NCBI GenBank assembly: GCA_035079385.1
Contig: JAVHKY010000035.1
Coordinates: 3,348,001-3,412,000, forward strand
Direction of reading: 5' to 3'
Length of the DNA stretch: 64,000 nucleotides
Origin: Aspidiotus rigidus
Lineage: Eukaryota; Arthropoda; Insecta; Hemiptera; Diaspididae
Under the pieces are notes generated by a model, which saw only the letters and a list, made by a program, of their open reading frames with translations, was not told the DNA's origin and did no database searches. Shown one piece after another: positions 37,301-46,718 of the stretch. Every line of letters begins with the position of its first letter. Position 1 is the first letter of the stretch. The translations under genes were made by a program, and so were the position numbers.

Positions 37301-39141
37301 TATACCTAAATTCGTCGAAATACCTAGTTTTTTGAAATTCTTGCTTGTATAGTAAGCCAATATGATGAAAAAGGTCAACTACGAGACTGGTGGGAAAAGA
37401 ACACCAACGCGACGTATCAAGAGCATACAAAGTGTTTTGAAAATGCTTACAATAATATTTCAGTCAAATTTGCAGTCGAAAATGGTTCCGTGACTATGCC
37501 TGTAAGTATGACTTTGGAACAGATGGATTCTCGTAATCATTATACCTGACTCTGAGAGGTGCATGATATTTGGCGAGAACGGAGCGAGAAGCTTTGGAGA
37601 ATCACTGTAATCTCATCAAAATTGGGAATTTTTTCACCATTATTACTTATTATATTTTCAATTAACGATCCTTGAAACTATATTAATTTACGATTATGGG
37701 CTTGGAGTGTGAAGATAGGAACAATAAGAATATGAATTAGATAGCATTGTAAAAACAGGTGGACTGGGATTAGTTTATCGTGCTAATGATATTCTTATGA
37801 TTGTTATATAGAAACTTTGTGATGCAGGGAGTGTCAAAATGGTGAAACGTCGTAATTTCGAGAGCTAGACAAAAGTAGAAATGTTTAATGGATGGATGGT
37901 CAGCATTTCGGTATGGGTATGAAGATAGTGAGAAGGGTGAAAAGAGTATAAAGAGTGTGTGAGGCGGGTGTGGCTCAGGAGGAGAAGATGAGGAAGCAGT
38001 AATAGGACTTATAGGACTTGAGATTATACAAGAAGAGGAGATCACTTATGCATGGTGAACGTAGTGATCGCTTTGGGGCAAGGTCCACTGCGTCATGTTC
38101 TTTAAGGTCGATTCATTGACTGGTAGAATGAGGGTCTTGGATAGCGAATATAAGGATGAGAGAGAATCAGATAGTGTAAGGAATTCGCAGGAAGAAAAAA
38201 GCGGGTTGGGAGGAAGACGCAGGTGTATTGGTGAGTTTGTCGGTGAATATGGAAGTGACGTTTCTCATACGAATGGATATAGGCCTAACACGACCGGCAA
38301 GGGGAAAAGTGACACTGTTTCTTAGGTCATTTATAATGATTAGGAGGAGATGAGGAACACTCCAAACTCTTCCTTGGGGACATCGGTTTGGATAGATTGG
38401 TGGAAAGAGTAATGGTTTTAAATTTCAACCGTTAGAAACAAGTGAAGGAGGAAGGATTAGGAGAGTCTGGGTAAATTATCTCAAATTCCGATGTCATAAT
38501 GGAGGAGAAATGTGACGCTAGACACAGCGAAACGGTTCTTGGAGTCTTAAATAATAGAGTAGAGTTTTAAGTTTGAGCGGAGGGCTGCTTCGATTTGGAA
38601 GTTTGAATGGTTTACTTTCGTTCACAAAAGCTGACTTTATTCGCCGTATCAAATATCAGCTTCATCCAGAATCAACCCATATAAAAGCATTATCAATCAA
38701 TGATCTCTTTTTCATTTTTCAGATTGATGGGCAGAATACCCTAGATGAAAACATAGCCGATAACGGGGGAATGCGAGAAGTACTTATAGCCTACCGAAGA
38801 TGTGTGTCCACTCATGGCGAAGAACCTTTCCTCGTTGGCTTTGAAAATTTCAGCCACGAACAACTCCTCACGCTATCATACGCGAACGTAAGTTTATCCT
38901 ATACAGTCGATTTATTTTAGCGGTAATGGAACGTGGCTGTTTGAGTTATGTGTAATTTTCTTTATAGAGTTGTTGCGCCCATACTCCATTGTCAGTGTCA
39001 GTGAGGGAGTTAGAAGCTTTACACGCTCCAAAAGAGGCACGAGTTAATGGTGTATTCATGAATTCTGAAGAAATGTCCCAAATATGGAATTGTCCCAAGG
39101 GCTCTCCTATGAATCCGGAAAACAAATGTAGACTTTGGTGA
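22319..39141 (+). CDS. Secreted neprilysin-like M13 zinc metallopeptidase, copy 2 (18 exons, 755 aa)
   Basis: Exons: 22319-22376, 25884-25958, 26074-26238, 26437-26523, 27714-27963, 28739-28931, 30636-30755, 30858-30999, 32882-32993, 33065-33167, 34099-34275, 34457-34575, 34699-34760, 36532-36580, 36724-36791, 37353-37501, 38723-38887, 38968-39141. The frame is open for 2268 nt and exon phases are the same as in copy 1. In-frame length gains sit in exons 1, 2, 7, 12 and 18. Motifs: signal-peptide-like start, [20 protein letters not shown] (584-588), ENIAD (Glu652, Asp656), HAPKEARVNG and C-terminal CRLW. It is therefore probably an active secreted peptidase. Differences from copy 1 near the active site are NAIYRH in place of NAFYYP, FDTIV in place of FDTRG, and SCCAH in place of IWCGH in the last exon. 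Exon 2 adds an extra Cys-containing stretch. These could alter substrate choice (inference). Confidence 0.9.
22650..24705. other. Copy-2-specific insertion block in intron 1
   Basis: Flanking intron sequence matches copy 1, where only about 0.5 kb with a MITE and an AG repeat lies between the same points. The block holds an inverted-repeat element (23233-23615) with a poly(A) run, and AT-rich sequence with no recognised protein. Whether it was gained in one event is not visible. Confidence 0.5.
23233..23615. mobile_element. 383-bp MITE of the CTGTCAAAAGGGC family
   Basis: Its ends are inverted repeats: CATTACAT then GAGGACGTATCTG and TAAAAAGGGC on the left, with the reverse complement ending CCTCATGTAATG on the right. 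The interior is AT-rich with a poly(A) run of more than 20 (about 23488-23514). No ORF of note. Confidence 0.75.
29522..29593 (-). tRNA. tRNA-Ala(GGC)-like sequence, left arm (probably tRNA-derived, not functional)
   Basis: Identical mirror of 29836-29907. It folds as a cloverleaf with a 4-bp D stem, a 5-bp T stem and anticodon GGC. The top two acceptor pairs, U33 and A58 are lost. See the + strand copy for details. Confidence 0.5.
29836..29907 (+). tRNA. tRNA-Ala(GGC)-like sequence, right arm (probably tRNA-derived, not functional)
   Basis: The cloverleaf assignment gives a D arm GCTC/GAGC, an anticodon arm with loop CCGGCAA (anticodon GGC), and a T arm TCGGG/CCCGA with loop TTCGGAT. The A box TAGCTCAGCGG fits the Pol III consensus. 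The B box GGTTCGGATCC has one mismatch. Faults are that acceptor pairs 1:72 and 2:71 do not form, position 33 is C instead of U, position 58 is G instead of A, and pair 27:43 is G-A. It could be a SINE head or a pseudo-tRNA. There is no intron or CCA. Confidence 0.5.
29977..30605 (-). mobile_element. LINE remnant in intron 6 of copy 2, with a 180-aa open frame
   Basis: The minus-strand frame 30051-30593 stays open and matches the linker between endonuclease and reverse transcriptase of non-LTR elements ([21 protein letters not shown], then LILYEKVLAKAKSLVDTGKK). The same insertion in copy 1 is longer (about 7915-10055), and about 1.5 kb is missing here. The LINE edge lies about 30 bases from the exon 7 acceptor. 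Confidence 0.75.
31226..31922. other. Segment of about 700 bp in intron 8 of copy 2, absent from copy 1
   Basis: The flanks match copy 1 near 10650-10670 without this segment. It contains a 159-aa minus-strand ORF (31344-31823) and several GAGTTGA-type short repeats. It may be an insertion here or a deletion in copy 1. Confidence 0.5.
31344..31823 (-). CDS. Unassigned 159-aa ORF in a copy-2-specific segment
   Basis: The frame is open for 480 nt and has ordinary amino-acid composition, without low-complexity bias. The first codon is TTG, so a normal ATG start is lacking at the 5' edge; TTGCAG at that edge could instead be the end of an intron, making this an exon. A basic stretch (RKKKRRAE) lies in the middle. 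I recognise no family. It could be a remnant of a mobile-element ORF or chance. Confidence 0.25.
   Translation of the reverse strand: MQSDIIQLYTELSAVFTTLIENFFGLESYVLETYNIIRHQIYSSHLGGFFGFADDECLRSELFYTTYSNLFLLNYAPVEMQCDAYIRIMDIRKKKRRAEAVMKVGTVATLMLTRRDLYELNRREFEKRSFQISPFSNHELSNLLIYTLHHTKVRRQSQS
35270..36395 (-). mobile_element. Degenerate LINE in intron 13 of copy 2
   Basis: The minus-strand frame 36037-36447 encodes a reverse-transcriptase N-terminal block: [33 protein letters not shown], then [12 protein letters not shown] and a SSHR...LGKL segment. This is typical of non-LTR RT motifs 1-2a. It matches the copy 1 insertion at 14505-16395 but has internal deletions. Ends are approximate. Confidence 0.8.
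37760..38600 (-). mobile_element. Degenerate LINE in intron 16 of copy 2
   Basis: Shorter counterpart of the copy 1 insertion at 17860-19640, sharing blocks near 37790-38330 and 38330-38580. The minus-strand frame 37770-38045 resembles the Cys/His tail region, but it is degraded. Confidence 0.6.
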
Positions 39142-39183
39142 AATACGTAGAATATTGTGTATACTTATTTTCGTCTCCATTAC

Positions 39184-39199
39184 AATAAATTCGAATAAA
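39184..39199 (+). promoter_or_regulatory. Poly(A) signals of peptidase copy 2
   Basis: AATAAA occurs at 39184-39189 and 39194-39199, about 45-55 bases after the stop, as in copy 1. Confidence 0.75.
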
Positions 39200-41024
39200 A
39201 AGACAAAGCGATAAATCTAAAAATTCAATGAATTCGGGTTTGTAATCTACAAGAGAGGACATTCGAGCGTTCTTTTCGTGAGTAAAATTGAATTTAAGAA
39301 CAGAGTCATCGGATTTCTCACTCCTAAAATGGTCGAGTACGTTTCATCTGAAGCCGAATTTTGATTCTTCGTACTCAGACTGACACATTCTTAAAAAAAT
39401 CTGGGGAAAAAAAGTGTTGTTACCCCAAAAAATGGCGAGGTATCCCGTGATACTTTTTTCAGTAAAATTTATAAAAATCATTCACTAGAGAGAGCACTAG
39501 GAGGCTTTTTTCAGGAGTAAACATGAAATAAAATCCTCAAATTTTTCTACTTCAAATTGATTGTACGTTAGATCTGAAATAAGATTTCAATTTCTCGTAA
39601 AATTTCCAGTCAGTCTGACCCAAGAAGGTATTTTTGCCTATAAATACGGCAAGTTTGGTACCTACTCTTTCAGTGTAATTTATGAAAGTCGAGTTCGCAG
39701 TCGTTTCAGATGTATTTTCCAATGAAGATTTTGAATGTACATACGAGAAGGCACACAGACGCATTCTTGTGCTGTAAATGGACGTTGGAAATTGAAAAAT
39801 ATAAATATTATTTTTGTAATAATATTTTATTTTGGCTCTTCCCGTGCATATTTAAACAAGCGTTTTTTTTTTTCTTTTTTTTTAATGCATCCAACCAAAA
39901 AAAAAATACATATAAGAGAGAAAAAAAAAACAAAACAAGACAAAAGAGAAACAAAGAAAACAACAAGAATAAGAAAAAATACAAAAAGGAATAGAAAAAA
40001 GAAAAATTTAGATAAGTATTAAAAAAAAAAAAAGCGAAAACAATTATTCTCTGACTTATAGCAATCCATCGTGAGGACTGGTATATAATAGGAACTCCAT
40101 GTGCTGTATGTCAGAGTTTAGGCTAACTAGTTCATCCTACTTCTTTACTGTATGTATTGGACAGGTTCCCATCACGATTTTGTTACTATGACATCATCAA
40201 CGACTTCATCAAAGACCTTGACCAACTATGTCAGGCTAACTAGTCTCATTATATTTTCATGTCATGCCTGCATACAGTATACTAGGCTTCTTTTTAGGGA
40301 ATTGTAAGTCAGTAAAGTACTTAACATTCTTGAGCCAACCGGATCAACTTACAGTAATACTATAGTCTATAAGAATTAGTTAGCCTGACAGTGGAATAGA
40401 GGGATTCGTTACTTATCATAACCCAGATCAAAAGTTGATATATGACCCATAGAATCGATAAATTTTAATTTCATCCAATTATAATATCGAGGTGTAACCC
40501 AAAAATACAAGAAAAGGGATAGGCGAACAAGCTAAAAACGGATCAGCACATCAGCTAGTAAGATTCTATTAATGAAATGCTATACTACTGTCTCTGGAGG
40601 AGACTGTTTGCATCTGGTTTTCTTTTATAAATTGAAAGTTTTGCAGTTTTGAAAGTAGTGCAGAGTCCACCGCCTCCCTTGGAACCACAATTTACCGCAA
40701 GAATGGCTGAAAGTAGACGTTTTCCCAAATAGTTCCTCATAAAACGGGAACGAGCATGCACTAGAGTTTCCCTGAAAGTGATTTGGACGAATTTTATATC
40801 GAAGGGTGAAAACATTCTCGCCATAACAAATAAGGTCAGATCTGAAAATGAGAATTTACGAAAAAATCTATCAACATCACTCAAGGGTGCGGAATTACTC
40901 GAAAATTATGTATTAAATTACTTGTAAAGGAGATCTGGGAATTTTTTGGGGTTCAACCCATAGGAAAATGGTCTTGGAAAATTTTCCAATCCCTTCCTTG
41001 TAAGAAAGATTATAATCAACTTAC
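39200..41024. other. Region between peptidase copy 2 and the dpr-like exons
   Basis: Similarity to the 3' flank of copy 1 fades near 39370. A T-run followed by an A-rich tract with Lys/Asn-rich chance ORFs lies at about 39860-40035. A small inverted-repeat element sits at 40229-40390. The minus-strand ORF at 40585-40884 (99 aa) shows no recognisable family. No second Ig domain was found here. Confidence 0.5.
40229..40390. mobile_element. 162-bp inverted-repeat element, TGTCAGGCTAACTA ends
   Basis: TGTCAGGCTAACTAG on the left and AGTTAGCCTGACA on the right are inverted repeats. A related direct piece lies at about 40121-40135 and another near 49507. The internal CAGTATACTAGGCT also recurs near 49746. 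No target duplication was seen. Confidence 0.55.
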
Positions 41025-42792
41025 CATAAACTGTTAAAAAAACCGAGAACGTCGAAATTGGCTGCGTGTTAATTTGGCATTCGTAAGATCCTGTATCTTC
41101 GAACTGCACATTATTTATTTTCAACAACCAATGAGCGGGAGCATTGATGAGAATCTGGAATCTTCTATCACTGGTATAAACATCATCATCTACGGTCAGA
41201 ATGTGAAGATCTCGACTTCGTATCCATGAAACCTTCGAGCAAAGTGAATTATTATTCATTTTCAGGTCGTGCAGAGAAAATAGGAATATAAATAACAACA
41301 GAAAAAGCTCTTCATTGTGGCGGGGCGGGAGATCTGTTTTACAAAAGTATTTTCCTTTCTTGATTATTTATTTTGATTTTGTTAATTAATTATCTTACGA
41401 TCAATTCTTCAGAGGATAATAAAAAATCTTTCAAATCCTCTTCATTAAACTGGAGATAACCCATGGGCAAGTTCAAGGTAACTCGGGCGATTTGCATGAT
41501 TTTCTAAGTTTCCCTTCTGTCTCAAAGAAATTCTCTCGAGTCTCACTATTCATAAGTTACTCGAATGTTGAATCTTCCCGAGTGTCGAGCTTTGAAACTA
41601 CTTTTAAAATTTTGTCCAAGTTTCTAGACTAAATGGAGACCTCCGTTCCCTCGAAAACACAATTTTTTGGACTAGAGGGGGTCGGCGCCACTTTTGGAAC
41701 TGAAAATTTTCATAATTCTGTTGCTCTGGGAAAGAGGAAGAGGAATCGAAGAATAGAAAATTCATGTGGCTGTTTTTTTTTTGTTTTTTTTTTTTTTGGA
41801 CAAAAATCTCACCGTAAAATAGATTTACCCTTAATAGCCTTTTTAGAGGAATGAAAATGAATATACATTTAGGAAGGCGTTATTCGTAGGTACAGTATCG
41901 GCAGTATTCCTATTAAAGGAACACAATTGTCGTTCAGTTCGTTTTGGACGCCCCCTCTGGCTTTCACTTTTGCGCGAAATTGCAGGTTTTGAAAGGTAAG
42001 AGGTGGAGTGTTATGAAGCGCAGTGTAGATTGAATGACTTGGATCATTTTCCTTTGCTACCTGTTGTAACTGATGTTGAGGAATTGGTGCATTGGGCGAG
42101 GTGAGTATGAGGTCTGTTCCGGCCCTCACAAATATCTCTACTTCTTTAATCGCCTGTAAATACTGGGCGTCCAAAACGAACTGAACGACAATTGTGTTCC
42201 TTTAATAGAAATACTCGTGATAGAGGAGTAGCATAGAGTATCCGCTCAGGGAGAAAACGCAAGCTCAACTCTGGCAGTGGCACAGTGGATACATCTAAAC
42301 GAACCCGCAAAGGAAATAATCAGCTCTGTCCAATCTGCAATGTGTCCATACCGAGTGATGAAACCGGAATTACATCTACTGAGTGCTGCCTTACACTCAT
42401 ACACACAGAATGCATAAATGACTTAGACCATTGTCCCGACAGTTTGGCATAAAAGTAAGAGTTCAACTTATTACACGTCACCAACAAATGACTTTTTATT
42501 TGTTGATGGAACTGTACCTACGAATAACTTTTTATCTGTCAGTACATGTACCGACGAATAACCACTTCGATTCATTTATGGCTCGGTGAATACCTAATTA
42601 GGATTATTATAATTGAGTAGTAAATGCATACCGTTTCGTTGACCATGTGTTTCACACAACAAGTGAGAAAGACATTCTCACCTCTGGCCGCTCGAACTTT
42701 ACGAGGCATATTCTCCTCGAAAACAGGATGTTTCCCTTTCTTTGTGGATTTGATTTGACGTAGGAGTGATTCCATGTTGTACAGGTTGTCAC
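41025..42792 (-). CDS. Partial dpr-like immunoglobulin V-set gene (two exons)
   Basis: Minus-strand exons 42792-42632 (161 nt) and 41232-41025 (208 nt) join in phase across NET/VSWIR. Together they encode a full V-set Ig domain: first Cys in FLTCCVKH, then VSWIRSRDLHILTV, YTSDRRFQ, and DTGSYECQI with the second Cys. SWIR.RDLHILTV and YTSD.RFQ are hallmarks of the first Ig domain of dpr (defective proboscis extension response) proteins, neuronal surface proteins that bind DIP partners. The residues before the domain (NLYNMESLLRQ, a Lys-rich patch, VFEENMP) are unusual. The signal-peptide exon, second Ig domain and membrane anchor were not found in the window. Either long introns place them outside, possibly around the peptidase genes, or this is a fragment. 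Confidence 0.8.
41879..42528. mobile_element. 650-bp fold-back element inside the dpr-like intron
   Basis: Outer ends are perfect inverted repeats GTTATTCGTAGGTACAGT (41879-41896) and its complement (42511-42528). A second, 50-bp inverted pair (41904-41953 and 42175-42224, one mismatch seen) lies inside. It contains a minus-strand 101-aa ORF (41869-42174) running across the left arms and a plus-strand RING-like ORF (42237-42452). Confidence 0.75.
42237..42452 (+). CDS. RING-like Cys/His-rich ORF inside a fold-back element
   Basis: This is a 71-codon open stretch without an ATG. It begins with a basic tail (RSGRKRKL, SKRTRKG), followed by CPIC, a 15-residue gap, CC, HTEC and HCPD. The order C-x2-C...C..H-x2-C...CP resembles a RING or related zinc-binding fold, but the last expected Cys is replaced (CPDS). 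It is probably the C-terminal exon or remnant of a mobile-element protein. It could also be a host-gene fragment captured by the element. Confidence 0.35.
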   Translation, partial: SIRSGRKRKLNSGSGTVDTSKRTRKGNNQLCPICNVSIPSDETGITSTECCLTLIHTECINDLDHCPDSLA

Positions 42793-43404
42793 CTGTGAAT
42801 AAACAATTAAATTTCAACGTGAACAAACAAAGACTTGTCGTGTAGATAAATCAATCGTCATTCTCAAGACCGAGACCGATTTGTGTGAAACAAAAATAGA
42901 TCTCTTTCATTTACTATCCACGTCAATAATTGAGGAAATCAAGGAAATTTCATCAAAGAGACCCCCTCCAGATATTGATAGCTTCATAAACGAAATTTTT
43001 CAAGCCTTCCCAACCCTTCACACTTGAAGCTCGAAGGTCCTTACAGTTTATCTTCACAAATGACACTTTCCGGAGTATCTCGCCTTTCGCTCCTCGGAAA
43101 CATACTTTCTCATACTCGAAGGTCAAAATCTTCTCAAGTCCTCTGATATAGCCCAATTAAGCTCTAAATTTTCTAAAGTCTTTTTGGGGTCTAAAACTAG
43201 GTCCTTGAAGTAGAATAGAGAGATTCCTTCGAATAGCTTCTGATGCTCCCTTCGAGGAATTCGAAGGGAGCCGAGTTTTCCTCTCTTCGGCAAGATATGA
43301 TACTGTAGGTCGTGTATGTTTACTGAAGTCACGCCATAGTTTTCTACATAGAAAAAATTAAATTTTTCCACGAGATAAAAATTACAACGCGCAAGCAAGA
43401 ATGA
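42793..43404. other. Upstream intron or flank of the dpr-like exons
   Basis: No convincing coding exon. A short hairpin, CTCCCTTCGA paired with TTCGAAGGGAG, lies near 43240-43266. The minus-strand ORF 43123-43398 is open but unrecognised. Confidence 0.4.
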
Positions 43405-44398
43405 TCATTTTATTTCGAGATATTATGGAAATGAGGGATGACCGACGAACTTGAAAAATTGTTCTAATCTCTCAACTAAAAAATTCGACCTAATATTAAA
43501 AAGGTTCGTGTTGTACTTAGTTCAGAGTCTGGAAAGAAAGTTATTATCAATGTTATCAGCAATTATTATCTTTTTTCTTCCTCCTTAATGTGAACATCCT
43601 GAGTTTTGGAGTACGTAGAAGTCCTACAGTACAGTGCAGTAATGAGTATAATACGTATAAGGTAATAACAAGAGTCGTGGATGGCGGTCACTGTTGAAAC
43701 AATTCTATATTCTCATTTGGTCTCTTGAAAAGAGGAAAGGAAACATTTCATGACAAACATACGGGTCCAAACTGCATACGCGAGGTGACTGTGCTTTCGA
43801 CATTTACTATTGTGTCGCTCTACAAATTGGCGAGTGGCTCACTCAGTATTATTTGTAATATACATTCGTATGCTTTCAGTGAGGTATGATTATAATATAA
43901 GTGTCATAAGAACTATCACGTTGAACGACCCCTAAAAAAAAAAACCATGTGATAAATTGACCGTATAAATTGCGAAACCCTACCATCTTCACAAATACGA
44001 ATTTCTAGTATTCTTTTCTTACAAGTAACACGACTGCCGAGAAAAGAATCTCCTATAGCGTAATAAGAAAGGCAACATTTGCTTGCGAGACGCACATCGA
44101 TATAGCTGGACAACCGCGACCCAGGATACAAAGGGACAGAACCTGTTGTGACGTCATCTATTATTGTTGTTGGCTGACTAGAAAGTAAGGCAGGTAGCCA
44201 AGTCACTATTGTATCATAGACGATGTACTGTCAGTGCGTTTCTTGCAGCGCACATATGCAGTCGTTTTTCTGCAGATCGAAATGCTCTTTCATTATACTG
44301 TACTTGAAAAAAATATCGAACCTCGTGTGATAAAATTTGTGTGTGCAATGGTTATTTATCGCTAGTGTTTCAAATGAATCGGATTTTATATAGGTGCT

Positions 44399-44439
44399 AC
44401 GTTGGTGTTTGCGTTAGCTCAATCGAAATCTTCCTATAG
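44399..44439 (+). other. Possible exon relic matched at 60975-61011
   Basis: The frame TTG GTG TTT GCG TTA GCT CAA is followed by GTGAGT. It aligns with ATG ATG TTT GCA TTG GTC CAA followed by GTAAGT at 60975. Both end at a good splice donor, but only the 60-kb copy retains ATG. This may be a decayed first exon. Speculative. Confidence 0.2.
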
Positions 44440-45899
44440 GTGAGTAATCTAATGAATTAGCGTAATATCCGTAGAATAAATCTATTTTGTGTAGGACAAA
44501 TGTGCACGAGGTATTTTTGTACTCTCGTATGGAATACGAGTATAAAGATAGAGTGTTCGAATATACGAGACTCAAAAGGTTGTAGATAATATTTTATCAT
44601 AACAGATAATTAAATTATTTAAATAAATGTTTGTCAGAGTAGAGAGAGCGACCATATGAGCACAAAGGGTGAAGGTAACGAACGGTATCTCTTCTTCAGC
44701 TGTGAATATTCTCGAACGACCTGTGAAGTGAGAAAAAGTGTGAATATTTCCTCCTTAATAATGTAGTTAGATCGACACCATCTATTAGTATGATGCAGCA
44801 GACGAGTAAGAGAGAAGAGAGACAGAGAGGAAAAGGCTCACAAGACTCAGAGATCACAGCACGAATTCACACATAAGGCTTGTCCGAGATACCCCAAAGC
44901 TCAGAGGCTATATCAACCCACAAATGACGGTCCTTCCTCAGAATTAAAGTAGGATTTTATCATTCGTAGGATATTTTTAATCATTGATCTGAGAGTATCT
45001 CGTGCAATTAAGCTATATAAAAATATAAACTAGAAACTAGGAGATTAAATACTCAGTGGGCATTTGATGACCAGCATCCAATTACCCACGAGTGAGATTT
45101 AAATGCGGAATGCAGCGGTTAGAAACGGTACGTGTTTTTCACAACTCTCACGGCAATACGAATGATACAAAGTGTTGCCGGACGAAAATTAGTGTGAGGT
45201 ATAGGTAGGGTGGCTTTCACCTTTCTTTTTTTTTTTGGTTCCCAGTTGGAACTTACTTCATGGGGCGAGTATATTTCGCGAAAAAGACAATATGTATTAG
45301 AAACTAGCACTTGCAGAGAGATCGCTCTCTGCAAGGGGTTTTATCATCTTGTATGTAGTTTATAACTATGTGCTTCCATATTCAAGGGTCGCCCGCAGAG
45401 ACTTGTCGTGATGACTTATGCAGTGAGCTTTTGTTAACCTTTTTTTTATATTTTTAGAAAGTGGAGGCGATACTGTGAGTGTATTTTATACGAACTGTCA
45501 GGTTGAACATACAGTGTTGACAAGTGTGACTTTGATGATATCTCGAACGTATACTCGATTTGTACACACCACATGTCCTGAGTAGAATTAGCAGGATATG
45601 AAAATATCGTGTCGATATCATACTTGGATGAGAGTTATCGTTATTCATCATAAATTTTCAAAACTTGAAGGGGTGTGAAAAAATATTTTCCATAAGTCTA
45701 CTTTTTATCGAAAATGCGTTTATGGTGGTTTTTTATAGGAAAAAAATCGAAGGATCCGAACATGAAATCCCAGTCATTCTAAAATGCACCACAACGCCCC
45801 TAGTAGATATTTAAAAATCACGTAAGTCATCCAGGATTTTATCTGAGGTTAGAATCCGTGTAAGTCCGACATACGTTGTTTCTATTCTTCAGTTATCAA

Positions 45900-46090
45900 A
45901 AGTAGTTTGAGACGTATGCGCATTTAAGAAAGAAAATACACACATTAAAAAAAGAAAACACGTAAGCCCTATAAAAACCTTTAAATCGAGTAACATTGAG
46001 AAAGAAGTCCACGTAACTCGAGTTACACTAAAAGAAAAGCACATAAGTCAGTGAACACTAAAAAAGAAATGCACGTGAGTCCATTTCAAC
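45900..46090. repeat. Degenerate tandem repeat of about 40-45 bp
   Basis: Four loosely conserved units each contain an A-rich run with AAAGAA followed by CACGTAAGTC-like sequence (near 45955, 46000, 46035 and 46070). Units vary in length and sequence. Confidence 0.5.
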
Positions 46091-46718
46091 CGGTTTTACT
46101 CCCCTCCATGTTGTCCTAAGAGTCCGCTAAATGGACAAATTAGTTGAGTACCACCCACAAAATACAGAACGAAAATTTCATACCCATAAGTAAGAACAGA
46201 ACTGAATTTTTAAAACATTTTTTTCTTCTGTAAAATTTGAATTTTTGGACTTACGTGGTTTTTATTTCACACCGTCGATATGCGATACACGATTTTTTAC
46301 TACGAGTGCCTTGAGCTCCTAATGAACTACTTATGAGACCTAAATCTACAAACAGGCCTATATGAAGGAGAAAAGAAAAGTAGGTGTAAATTACGTACAA
46401 ATACGATACATAAGGTGGAACAAAAAGATTATACTTGTTTTAATAAGGGTCGATTGTATTTTGCCTCAGTAACTTGAGTCATTCATTTTCCGGGAAGTAA
46501 CTTTTTTCGTTTCACAATCCTAATATATGCCGCAACAAAGTGAATTGCTTTCGAAAAAAAGCTTTCTTCGCGTGTGTTTCGTTTAAACTCGAGTTCATTT
46601 CCACTCTGCTCTCACCATGGAACTACTAGGACATAATTTGTCCAAAAAATTGTAGGATAATTATTTAGTCACTCTTGTCAGTCGTGTAAGGGTAGAAAAA
46701 ATGTTCTGATGGCAGAAC

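Larger units (their letters stand above)
43405..46560. repeat. Segment with a second, diverged copy at about 60225-61300
   Basis: Several blocks align in order: near 43415-43500 with 60235-60300, 43550-43590 with 60350-60400, 44240-44460 with 60780-61030, and 46360-46540 with 61125-61280. The rest is present here only. No gene is established. The minus-strand ORF 43916-44206 has no recognised family. Confidence 0.55.

Noticed and set aside
39710..40022. Lys/Asn-rich ORFs of about 95 aa
   Set aside because: They come from an A-rich tract with no codon structure or homologue.
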